From Hysterangium stoloniferum (lineage: Eukaryota; Basidiomycota; Agaricomycetes; Hysterangiales; Hysterangiaceae): a stretch of DNA of 64,000 nucleotides. The notes beneath the pieces are model-generated. The model was not told where the DNA came from and ran no database searches. It saw only the letters and a program-made list of their open reading frames with translations. Where the stretch lies: assembly GCA_015178975.1 (NCBI GenBank), contig WHVD01000182.1, positions 92,425 through 156,424 of the forward strand, given 5' to 3'. Made by a program: the position numbers and the translations under genes. Positions 22,064-32,471 of the stretch are shown piece after piece. Each line of letters starts with the position of its first letter. Positions within the stretch are counted from its first letter, which is position 1.

Positions 22064-23040
22064 GCAGGGTAGTGTGGTCGGTTGTCCTCTGAGTCAGATG
22101 AGAAATCGATGGGCCCCATCTGATAGGTTTGTTCCTGACGCCCACATTGGGAGGGAGATCTGGGAGGCAATTCAACTCTGTCCCACATCATAATGCAATG
22201 CTTTGTAATTTGATCCTCCTTACTGTCCCAATTGTAGGTGACACTGTCCTTTCCCTTCCTGCTTTTCTGTCCCATGCTCTGAACACATGGCATGCCACCA
22301 TCGCTGCATCAGCAAAATCCATCCACTTATGGCCTGGGGGGGGAGCAATGGCTGAAGGGTTGTTGCTTCCTTCCATTCTCCTCCATTCCTGCCATGTCCA
22401 CTTAGAGGGGACGTTATCCTTAGCACCCATCTTTTGCTATCCTTCTAAGTACGCATCCCTGCTCTTCCTCTTGAGTGTTTTTAGTTCCTCCTGAACTTGC
22501 ACAGAGAACACATTGGACTGCCATTTTTTCCTGATCTCCTCTTCAGTGGAAGGGAAGGTACTACGAGGGGGTGGGGGGGTTTCACTCCATGTTCCCGTGG
22601 GAGCCCCCCAAGTGCCAGAGGATGGGGGCATAGCTTTTTGGATGGGGTCCATCCACTAAGATATGTGGATGAAGAGGCCTCCCCCAAGTGCTCGACAATC
22701 TCTGTTTGAGGTGGTGGGGAAGGAGGAACTGTCGTTTGGGGCTGAGATATCCTTTTGAAGTTGGGGAGTTGGGGCCTGGGGAGAGGAGTATATGGAGTAA
22801 AAACAGTTCTGCTCCCCAAACTGGTGGAAATTCCTGCCATGTTGTCCTGCAAAGTGGAATGTATCAATGATGGCATCCCAGAATTACCTGTATAGTGCTC
22901 GACATTTTCAGTACAAGATGAGGTGGTAGAAGTATTAATGGTTTGAGGTTGTGGTATTCTTTTGAAGTTGGGGAGCCTGGGTTTGGTTTGTTGTTCCTGC
23001 AACATGGTGTACTGGCTCACGAGATTGATGTGGAGGGAAG
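22064..23040 (-). pseudogene. R4 accessory ORF relic (homologue of R5 accessory ORF)
   Basis: Minus-strand frames 23020-22481, 22652-22437 and 22293-22090 together resemble the R5 accessory ORF. The clearest match is YQMGPIDFSSDSED against YRRGPIDFSSDEDE. Others are MDPIQKAMPPS followed by a Lys/Arg/Glu-rich helix against MDWSKPLGPS with a similar helix, and a TYNWD against FYDWE block. The N-terminal part is Pro/Ser-rich, with the block LPNFKRI-PQPQT repeated twice. The C-terminal part is missing where R3 inserted. It sits downstream of R4 pol, the same order as in R5. No database family is recognised. Confidence 0.65.
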
Positions 23041-23271
23041 AGAAAGGGGGATGAAAATTTCTTTAGTGAATTTACATATTTTATATTAATTTTAAACTCC
23101 ACTCGGTTATCGAGGTGAAAGGCCAAGGGGAAGGAATAAGGGAGGATAGAGTTAAAAAGTAATAAGCAGTGTTCTCATCATGAAAAGATGAAATAATCAC
23201 TAGATTTGATAGATAGTTTTGTAAGCTCTGAGAAGAGTGGAGGCATTACAAAGGTTGTTGCCATGTGTCCT
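23041..23271. other. R4 spacer between pol and accessory ORF
   Basis: A-rich, non-coding. It corresponds in position to R5 37378-37734. Nothing else is seen in it. Confidence 0.45.
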
Positions 23272-23953
23272 TGTGAAGGATAGGTCACATAGGAGGTGCG
23301 GCTAAAGGCTCTAAGCCTTACTCCTTAGCCGCTTTATAATTTCATTATTTTCTTTATGTTCTATATTTTTATTCTATTTCTATATCTCATAAACACAGGT
23401 CAAACCCCCTTTATTTAGTTCGAGAGTCCATGTATGCTTGTGGGCGCTCTCGCCCACAAGAAGTATGCGCATGTCACAGTAGTAGTCACACACGATAAAA
23501 CTCAGACACTTTTCAACCCCGACAACCATCACCTGCACACGCAAGTACTGGTCCGGGGTCTAGTCTGAAACTAGTCTTCACCTTATCTCTCTTCCTAAAT
23601 CTACGGTAACTACACTTCACACTGAAACAGTCGAAGTCAGTTACTATTACTTGACTTGACTTCTACCTCTTGGTTCATGCAGTAAGAATATCCATCGTAG
23701 CTCACGTTCTTAGGATATTCTCTCTCTCTCACGATATATACTTTCTCTCCGCTACTTGGCCATTGGCCCAGCTAGCTACGCAATCAGATCGTACCATAAG
23801 GTCAATCTGCTCTTGTAATTATCTACCGATTGCACCTTAAGGGTCAATTGTAATCTATATTTGATCACTTCAAACTACTAGTCGGTTGTAATTCGTATTA
23901 TTGTTAGTTGATAACGATCGCACATTGAGTAGTAAACTACTCGACCCTTTACA
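23272..23953 (+). repeat. solo LTR G (682 bp)
   Basis: TGTGAAGGATAGG to CTCGACCCTTTACA, flanked by GTCCT at 23267-23271 and 23954-23958. It lies just past the 3' end of R4 pol. A complete reference copy of the family. Confidence 0.95.
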
Positions 23954-26587
23954 GTCCTCTTCCGGTCCATACCCTTTCCATCAGACTTGAAAAAGTAGTT
24001 GATTTTGATACTTTTTGTATCCCACTATAGCCTCTACTTCATACTCCTCATCAATACGGTCTAGTTCCTGAGGGTTTTCAAGTAATGCCCTTGATCTGAA
24101 TTCCTTGGGGGAGAAATGGTACCTTGTAAGATGGTCTTGGTTGATCACTGGGTGTATTTGATATTCTGAGGGAATGCGGAGTTGAAAGACTTGAGGATTG
24201 ATCTTCTCCAAGACTTTGAAGGGTCCTATCTGCCTTTGTATGAGTTTCCTCCCGGGTCCTTTGGCTTCAACGAGTTCGAGAGAATGAGGATTGATTAGAA
24301 CATAATCTCCCTCTGAGATGCTGCATGGGTGATCAGAAGTATATGTTCTCCTTTGATAAAGGCTGGAAATGGACTAGTCCCTCCTTAGTGGCTAACACCT
24401 CTCGCTCTGTGGCTGAGTAGTTACATTCGGCTTTCTTGAGCATGCAGCTCCAATAGGCGATGATGTGCTCAACAGTGACACTGGTGTTATCAAAATCTGA
24501 AGCCCAGGAATATGTCCAAGTGAATTCCAGCTCCTTGGTTTTATAACGAGTGATGAAAATGGGCACATCTCGAGATTGATCGAAGGCTGATCTTGTTTGG
24601 GCATAGATTTTGGTGTCCTTTAGATCCTTAAGCATCATTTTCTGTATTTGTTGGAGACAACATCCCAATGCGAAGTCTGAAGTGTCCATGTATAGCTGAT
24701 AAGGCATGCCACTTGTGGGGTGTCTGAGTACTGGAGCAGAGCTCAGCGCGACTTTGATGTCGTCAAAAGCCCTGGCGTGTTTGGAATCCCAGGTCCAACA
24801 AACTCCTTTCTTTAAGAGGTTGAAGAGCAGAGCAACCATCCAGGAATAAAATGGTATATAAGCGGAGAAGTACAAAACCATCCCAAGGAAACATTGAAGA
24901 TCTGCTATCTTGGTAGGCATAGCTAGTTCTAGTATGCAGCGACCTTTTCCTGATGGGTTGAAAAACCGAGTCTAGACACCTTATGTCTTAGTAATAGAAT
25001 TGAGTTATATTCAACGTAGCACTTTTTGGGTGAGAGAGTGATTCCTGCTGCAATTATGGGTTTGTAGAACTTGGTCTAAATGCTCTAAATGATCATCCCA
25101 TGTCTTAGAAAAGATCACGATGTTGTCAATATAAACTAGGCAGAATATCCATAAGTAGGGTGTGAGTACAGTTTGCATAACTCTCTGGAAGATAGAGGGT
25201 CCATTACAGAGTCTGAAGGGCATTCTCCTAAATTGCCACAGTCCTTGGTGGGATCTGAAGACAGTCTTCAGTTTGTCTTCTAACATTTTGAGTTGGGTAA
25301 AGGCAGCTAATGCATCAAAGGAAGATAGGTGTTGGATCCGGAAAGTGCTTGCATGATCTCAGACTGACGTGGCAACGGGAATTCATTGGGAACTGTTAGG
25401 CTGTTCAACTTCCGATAGTCTATCACCACTCGCGGTTTCCCGTTGTGATAGACTACAAAGGCTGGCACCCCCCAAGGACTCTTCGATGGTTCAATTACTC
25501 CCTGTTGAAACCAGGTATCCATTTGTTCATTGATGACCTTCCTGTTTGCTGGGGAAGTTGGAAACATTGTGTGAGGAGTATGCTTTTACCACAGTTTCAT
25601 TGTGGTAAAACACTCCTTTTATTTCATTTATATTTTACACATTTTATTTATATTTTTCTATCTTTTATATTCTTCGAATATTGCATATTTCATTAGTTCG
25701 AAGCATTGTGTATACTTGTGGGTGCACTTGGCACCAAATGGAACTCAGACACACTTTTACCCAAGCACCACCACTCGTAAGACATAAACTAGGTCTACTA
25801 TGAGCGGTGATCAGGGTAACATGTCAGCTACCATATAGGTAGCATTATCTGAACTACTGAACACTTCTGGCCTCAAACTATAACAGTCGAGGCCTCCACT
25901 CGAACCATCGCACTCGTTGACTCCTTCATCATCTCGTGCTCTTTCTCTCACTTTCTCTTATATTGCACCGAATAGGTCAATATTCTTCCTTTCTACTCAT
26001 TTCTTCGTATATAGAATGGTCAGAACTTCTGCCACTCTTCACACATTGGCATCAAAATAGGTTGTGCACCTTCTTTCAGTGGGACACTGACTTTAACATC
26101 TACTTGTCCTAAATGCCCATCTACTCCAAAGGCTTAGACGTTCTTAGTCAAGACCGACTCCAAATGAGGGGAGATGTCAGTAGGAATGTCAGGTCCTAAG
26201 TTAACCAACTTATGTAAGTCTTCTGAATGAAATGGTGTTGTAGTGGCAACCTCTGACATTTTAGGGCTTGCTGGGTCGAAATCGTCTGCAAGTTCCCATT
26301 CTGGGGACAGTCTGGAAGATCGAGGGTTGAAAACATGCTCCTTGTCTATTCTTGATAGGCTCTCTACAAGGTGAGCGATCTTGGTTGCCATTGACTGCAT
26401 CAATTCCTTCTCAGTCAAAGATCTAGGCATGTGGGCCCATTTGTTCATGTTGTGAATTAATCCAATGGTTTCCCCTTGCCTAATGATTCATGGTGTCAGA
26501 GAGGGGTTAGCGAGAGGTATCACAGCATGTTCCCTAGAGATGGCAGTGGTGGGAGCAGCTAGTATACTTCCATCATCATTCTGTAAG
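23954..26587 (-). pseudogene. R4 pol, with integrase deleted and LTR F inserted
   Basis: Minus-strand order: protease-RT linker (26448-26134, DLHKLVNLGPDIPT as in R5), solo LTR F, RT start (25567-25307, WGVPAFVVYHNGKPRVVIDYRKLN), RT core (25286-25011, with YIDN for YIDD), RNase H (24920-24333, MDTSDFALGCCLQQ, ATEREVLA). Then, without the integrase zinc finger or DDE core, comes the post-integrase region (near 24330-24210) and the start of the chromodomain (24211-23981, EEYEVEAIVGYKK). Compared with R5 about 1.5 kb is deleted. It cannot integrate. It is truncated on its 5' side by LTR B at 26588. Confidence 0.88.
25570..26043 (+). repeat. solo LTR F in R4 (474 bp)
   Basis: TGTGAGGAGTATGC to CCACTCTTCACA with CATTG at 25565-25569 and 26044-26048. 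Opposite orientation to the other two F copies; same hairpin near its start. Confidence 0.95.
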
Positions 26588-27009
26588 AAACCACAACTTA
26601 CCCAGACACCAGTTAGTGTCCTGTAAGTTGTGATTGGGGTATCATCTCGACCATCACAGATGGGCTTTAACTATCTATGCAATCAGAGTTTCGAACTGTA
26701 CCAGTTGAAACTCCATCTATATCTCAATCTGCATGGACTACATCCATGCTACTCTATTATTCGACTCTTTCATTACTCTCTTCTACACTTGAGCAGTCAT
26801 ACGGAATCATACTTGACAGTCGATTCCCTTTATTTGTTTTAGCTCTCTACTCTACTTTAGATAGCTATTTCACCTGATCATATTGAACTAAGTAGTCAAT
26901 ACCTGTTTGGTCTGTATTAGACTTAGACAGTCAATACATCTTTGTGTTGTACCTAAACTGTTGATATTCTTTGTATATAGAATGGTTAGAACTCCCACCA
27001 CTCTTCACA
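26588..27009 (+). repeat. LTR B fragment, 5' truncated
   Basis: Starts at ACCACAACTTACCCAGACACC inside the LTR and ends CACCACTCTTCACA. Confidence 0.85.
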
Positions 27010-27330
27010 CTCTCCCTGCTCCATTCCTCCCTCCATGATTATAGTGGTACTCACCACTTGTGAAATGGCCAAGTCACTCGATGAGGTCAATTGTTTCTGA
27101 AACCTCAGCTTATAATCTGCTGGGAAACAGTAATAAAAAAGTCCATCATAAATGGCTTTGAGTGTCCACCATTTCCAACTCAAGGCCACATGTTTCATAT
27201 AGAAGGAGCTTTCCTTGCTATCCAGAAAGTAAATTATTAGCTTCACAGCCCATTTACAATCTAACCCATTGGATTTGTCTACTCTTTCAAATTTGACATC
27301 CTTCTGCTCCTCCTATTGTTTATGGCTGCT
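27010..27330 (-). pseudogene. retrotransposon gag fragment
   Basis: Minus strand from about 27310: a gag-domain segment including KLIIYFLDSKESSFYMKHVA, then WKWWTLKAIYDGLFYYCF and DYKLRFQKQL. This is the pattern of Ty3/gypsy Gag in mushrooms (established knowledge). It is cut off at LTR B; the conceptual ending EEWWEF comes from LTR sequence. It belongs to none of R1-R8, so it is the only trace of another element. Confidence 0.7.
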
Positions 27331-27517
27331 TCCAGATAGGATAGTCAGGCAATATTCAAGGTGAATTCCATTTTTGATATTTATTGTGCACTTTTCTAAC
27401 AATCAAACAGCTTATATCAGTGTATTTCTTACATTTTTCTTGGCCTCCCGATTTTGCTACACACTATTTGCATTTCACATTCCCTCCCTCCCTCCCAATT
27501 CAGCTGATCTATCCATT

Positions 27518-28887
27518 ATGGATCCTCCTCAAACACCTGAACGCCATCGCCAGCAGGAGCGATATGAGGAGCATAGGCAGCATTTGCAAATGACCTCTCC
27601 AACTGTCTGTTATGAATGTTCTAATGTGCAGAATCAGTTACATGCTATCCCACTACCTCCTCAACCATTCCGACAACCTCCAGTGGGTTCAGGCCCATCT
27701 CAACCTCCAGTGAGGGCAGGCCCATCTCATGATGATCGATTTTTGGTTCCTGGACATCCTGCGGTCTTGCCTTACCATAATAGAAATCCTCCTGCACCCC
27801 AGCATGTATCTCTGCCACCATTGCAGCCTCCACAGAATCCACATAGACCTGGACCTGCAAATCATGGTGTGCCACCCCCACTTGGCTCTGCTGCAGTAGC
27901 TGCCATGCATGCTCAGGCTGAAGCTCTACAAGCAGCTTTGCAACCTTCTCGGCATACACATGTAAATGCAAATATGCCTCAACAACCACAGGCACAAGTA
28001 TCTATTTTGAAATTAGCACCACCACAACACCACCACCAACCTCTGCACCCATTACCACTTATTCAGCATGGTCAGGCATCAGCAAATGCAGCTGCACAGG
28101 TTCCACCTCCTGTTATGCCTCCACCTCCTGTTATGCCTCCACCTCCAGCCATTCTACAGCCAGCAGCAAATGCAGCTGCACAACCACAGCAACAATGGGT
28201 TCCACCTCCTGTTATGCCTTCACCTCCTGCCATTCTACAGCCTGAAGCCATACCTCCACCTCCTGTTGCACAATTACCCATTGGATGGCAACCAGTTGTG
28301 GAGGCCAGGTTTCCAAGACATGACTTGGGGCATATGAACATACAGTGTCCAGACTGTGGAGCCTTTCACTGGATAGATGAGCGTCTGGCAAATAGCTCCA
28401 AGATACATCCAAAGTTTGGCAAGTGCTGCAAGCAAGGAAAGGTGGCCCTCCCAATACTTGAGCCAGTCCCTCACACTTTAAGGTCCCTCCTTGAGGATGA
28501 TACAGACAATGGCAAAGAATTTCAGAAAAACATTCAGGCATATAATAATGCATTTGCATTTACATCATTCGGTGTCAATTTGGATGAGTCTGTCTTGCAA
28601 GGTGGTGGTGGCCCATATGTCTTCAAAATTCATGGTGAATTGTATCACCAGCATGGTGCCTTGATTCCTTACACAGAAGGTGTATCACGTAGTTATCCAT
28701 GATCCTGCATTGGCAGAGGAGGATGGAGTGAGGCAGGCATTGCAGCAATGGCAGAATCACAGGGCAAATCGAAACTTGAACAACCAAACCTTTTCTGACC
28801 TCATGGAGCAATATAATCCCTTTATAGAATTCTATTGCCAGGCACATGAACGATTGAGGACACAGGCAGAGACTCCGAGGTTGCATG
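27518..28887 (+). pseudogene. Helitron N-terminal (Helitron_like_N) gene, part 1
   Basis: ATG at 27518 (MDPPQTPERH) opens about 395 codons. A proline/glutamine-rich leader (about 25-270, with tandem PPPVMPPPPA) comes first. The conserved Helitron start follows: a CPDCGAFHW zinc motif, SSKIHPKFGKCC, then FAFTSFGVNLDESV, GGGPYVFKIHGELYHQ. A frameshift near 28685 moves the reading to 28680-28887 (VVIHDPALAEE, QYNPFIEFY). The gene continues at 40795 and 41741, once the insertions and their TSDs are removed. Helitron proteins carry Rep/HUH nuclease and helicase domains for rolling-circle transposition; none of that part is in the window. The structural 5' end could not be placed. Confidence 0.88.
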
Positions 28888-28891
28888 TTAG

Positions 28892-29032
28892 TGTGAAGAG
28901 CTGACCGTTCGATATATGAAGAATAATGTTTATTCAACTACTATTAGCAGGTATTGACCGTACAGTATAATACCGTAGATTACTAGACAAGCAGTACTAG
29001 TAAGAAGACACGCTATGTGTCACAAGAGCAAC
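28892..29032 (-). repeat. LTR A inserted in the Helitron, left part
   Basis: Begins TGTGAAGAGCTGACCG. The preceding GTTAG and the ATTAG after 40794 look like a TSD with one change. The copy stops after GAGCAAC, in the middle of the family palindrome, where R5 starts. The right part is 40522-40794; about 217 bp between them, compared with 50728-51371, are missing. Confidence 0.85.
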
Positions 29033-29337
29033 TGTAAAGGGTATGCATATATGCATAATTGGACTAAGGAATAATAGTTGGATTATAGTACTTTATTATT
29101 TATCTTTTATTTTCTTTCTTTACATTCTTTCTATATTTCAAGCATACCTTTATTTTGTAGTTCGAAGCTTTGTGTATACGTATGGGCGCTCTCGGCGCCA
29201 AAATGACAGACACTTTTTACCCAGCAGACACCACCTCGTAAATGACCCAGACGTCGAATAGCGAGAGGTGTCAAGGGTAACGTCTCAACTACCTATAAAG
29301 GTAGTGTTCTTTCGCATACTAACGTACTTTGGATACA
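29033..29337 (+). repeat. R5 5' LTR with 3' deletion
   Basis: Matches the 3' LTR from TGTAAAGGGTATGC to CTTTGGA, then jumps to the terminal ACA at the leader. About 340 bp are lost compared with 39878-40521. Confidence 0.88.
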
Positions 29338-29338
29338 G

Positions 29339-29356
29339 TGGTGATCCAAGCTGGAC
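29339..29356 (+). promoter_or_regulatory. R5 primer-binding site
   Basis: TGGTGATCCAAGCTGGAC, identical to the R1 site, one base after the LTR end. Complementary to an unidentified tRNA 3' end. Confidence 0.78.
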
Positions 29357-29414
29357 CGTTCTTTTCCTACGAAGAAAGATCTTATTATTGGACTACTAAA
29401 ACCCGAACACGCGA

Positions 29415-31796
29415 ATGACTACGGGCAAGAACCAAACACCTAGGTCTTCATCAGCTCCAAGTGGCTCCATGCCTCGTCAAAAATCCGCTAATTTGGAACC
29501 ACCCCGTAATGTCACTTTCAGGAAGTCTTCGTCGACTCTCCAAGGATCAACTCCTCTGGAGGATCCTTCCGGAGTAGTAGCGGATTCATCAACGAACATT
29601 CCACCTGACCCACCTGAAGAACGCTCGTCACTCGGGCAGTCGAACGCCCCTGAAGCCAACGTTTTGAGACTGGTCGAGCACCCTCGCCTGTTCTCAGGTT
29701 CCCGCTGAGACAGGTTATCCTCAAGCAGTTCCTCGGAGGTCGTATGATTTATGCTCAGCCCATCGATGTACAATGGGATATGTACTACACCGATCAAATC
29801 TCCGAGGATCTGGTTACTCCCTTTGTAGAGGAGTACAATACGGATTACCCCATTTTACCAGTGACTGTAGCAGTTTGGTTGGGTCATTACCAAGTGATCT
29901 TATCGGCGCGAGACTTATTCACGCGACCAGGGAACCTCGAGGACTTGACCCGATCGATTCCCGAATGGTCGAATGAGGTGACTACCGCTACGGAAGGAGG
30001 AAGAAGAATTCTCAAGCAGGAGGTGTTCTCTCTCTTCCTTGAGGCACTTCGTACGCATGATGATGCGTTGCAGATCCTGCACGTCCTGCTCGGCGGAGAT
30101 CATGTCGTGCCTAAGGTCGACTACTAGTACATGTACATCCGCATGTTGGAGGAGTCTCTCAATGGAGTCACGCCAAATCTGCCGTTTGCATACTTCACTT
30201 TAAGGGGTCGGCTGAGACGAAATCAAAGAAGACTCGATAAGATGGTTTTAGAGGTACTCCTCCCCTATAATGACTCGATTCAGGTCCCCGATTCGCCTAT
30301 CTCCACGACTGATTCGTTCGTTCGCAACCTAAATGGGTCTCCAGATACTCGTTTCCTATCTTCTCTCAACCGTCCTGTGATAATGGAGGACTTTCCGCTG
30401 GACTTGAGGACGCAGGTGATAGAACACCTTCAAGAAAAGAGGATTGAGGTCTGTGCTCCCTTTCATCAACCTCAGCCGTGTCGACTCCTGAACACGATGG
30501 AGATGGAGAGACAAATCGCGATGGAATCTGGTCCCACGCCTTTGCAGGGAGATCCTCGCTCTTGCGTCGCGTTTGAGGGAGTTTCCAACAGCCCTAATGT
30601 CGGGAACGAGGTGACCACCGTCAGAAATCGATCAGTCGCCAGCAAGGGTCGACCGTCCTTCTCTACGGCGTTCACTGAGGGTATAGCTGGCCCAGTCGCT
30701 GGTTGAGGATCGCTGAACCCAGACGGTCCCCGCCATTCTCTGCCAATCACTTCGAATCCCTTCTTGCCATCAGGAGGACCCCCTAGTGATTCATCCAGGA
30801 GTTCGAGCACTTCAGACCGAGGAGGGAACTCGGGATGTGGGGAGCGCCACAATAGAGTGCCTAACACCCCTTTTCGAACTCCGATGTGGTCTCAAGCCAG
30901 CGCACTTATTGACGACTTACCTAAGGACAAGAAGATCACTCTTAACACCAGCGACCTCAAGATCAAATGGTCTGACCTCCCCGAATACGATGGAGCCCAA
31001 TCCAAGGCCTTGGACTATATCATGGACATCATGAGTCTTGCAGAGATATCAGACTCTTTGAGTGTGATGTTAGGACTCGCTCTGCCAAGATGACTTACGG
31101 GAAACGCTAAGGTCTGGTGGAGCACCCTAGACCGTGAGCATCGTACTGAATTCAGTCAATCTCATGGGTCATTTCTCTGGGGCATTGTGGAAGGATTGCT
31201 TGGAACTCGCTGGCATGAATCCTTGGCCTTAGAATGGGAAGCCATGAAATTTCGACAAGTTGGTCACGATCGCGAGACACCCATCCACTACATCCAACGG
31301 AGAGTTAAACTCTATCATTTTCTGTACGGGTTCCACCAGGACAGAGGAGATGAGACACGCAGACTCATTCTCACGCTGCCTACGGAATGGCTCTACCTTC
31401 TTCAAGGACAACCCATCAACGATATCATGAGTTTGCAGACTTATGCTAATAACCTGCAAGAAGCTCTGATTAACACTTGGGTCCAAACACACCGGGAATT
31501 TTATAGGTTCCAGAAACCACGCGTAATGTTAGCAGAGGGTCAGGAAGTGGATTTTAGAGTCATCGACGACTTCCCTTCACCTAACCAGGTTCTCGTTAGT
31601 GAGACTAACGAGAGAGGCTCGACGAGAAGGACCGTCCCTGACGTCGCTAATCCAATGCAGGGAAAGCGTCACGGAAAAATGTTCTTCGAGAGGAGTAACA
31701 AGAAGAGCGCGGTCAAACCCACCAAGGAATGTTGGATATGCGGAAGTCCGGAGCATTTTAAGATAGACTGCCCTCAAGCTGGCAAAATGTCTCATT
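29415..31796 (+). pseudogene. R5 gag, degenerate
   Basis: ATG at 29415 (MTTGKNQTPR). Open pieces are 29415-29708, 29744-30127, 30131-30706, 30764-31093 and 31187-31837, broken mostly by TGA codons. Early pieces hold a Ser/Pro-rich leader, then a module shared with R1 (QWDMYYTDQISED to VPKVDY). The gag core is near 30970-31480: LPEYDGAQSKALDYIMDIM, WWSTLDREHRTEF, IHYIQRRVKLYHFLYGF, LPTEWLYLLQGQ. The CCHC zinc knuckle CWICGSPEHFKIDC is at about 31726-31770. It is long for Ty3 Gag because of the extra N-terminal module. Role: capsid and RNA packaging. The reading passes into pol once the MITE is removed. Confidence 0.88.
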
Positions 31797-32471
31797 GGAG
31801 GGTGTTTATAATTACTATAATCTCAAATATTTACTAATAAAAGTCTTATTTTTACAAAACTCCATCTTTAAATAGTGATATCTATTCTGAAACAATTATA
31901 TCATCAAAAAAAAACCATCAGAAATAGTTCTCCATATTACATCTTATACAACCCATAGTTATTTAACAAATTCTATTGTATATAATTTCCTTCCTTTTAC
32001 AGATGTCTACTAATACTTTTATTAGTACTTTGTCTTTTAAAAGCTGTAATGTAGTTATTTCCTAGTAAAATATATGAGATGTCATTGGAAATTTTTCATC
32101 CTATGGCCTTCTTTATTAAGTGAAATTACCTATATATTCTGGGTATGTTGAATCAAGTAGAAATCTGTTCAGATTGACAGATCCATTCCAAAGTAATACA
32201 TATGTATTTAGAGGTGCCAATGATATACATATGCATGGAATGGACTATCTAAAGGTATCTACTTTTTAAAAGTATTAGTGTTTCAAACTACTAATTTTTT
32301 TTATTGTCTACTCGTGTCCAGAAAGATTCTTTAGTTTGTAATGTATGACAGAGTTTAAAACTTTTTGAAATTTTTAAAAACCAAATTATGTTTGAATCAC
32401 ATCCCAGATGTTTAAATGACCTTTAGAGTATATTAGAATTTGGTATACTTAATAGTTTTCAGATATCCTCC
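31797..32471. mobile_element. 675-bp MITE-like element, copy 2
   Basis: Collinear over its whole length with copy 1 at 4803-5476, differing by scattered substitutions. It starts GGAGGGTGTTTATAA, ends TATCCTCC, and is flanked by ATT at 31794-31796 and 32472-32474. Removing it plus one ATT restores the R5 frame after the zinc knuckle. No coding capacity. Confidence 0.82.
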
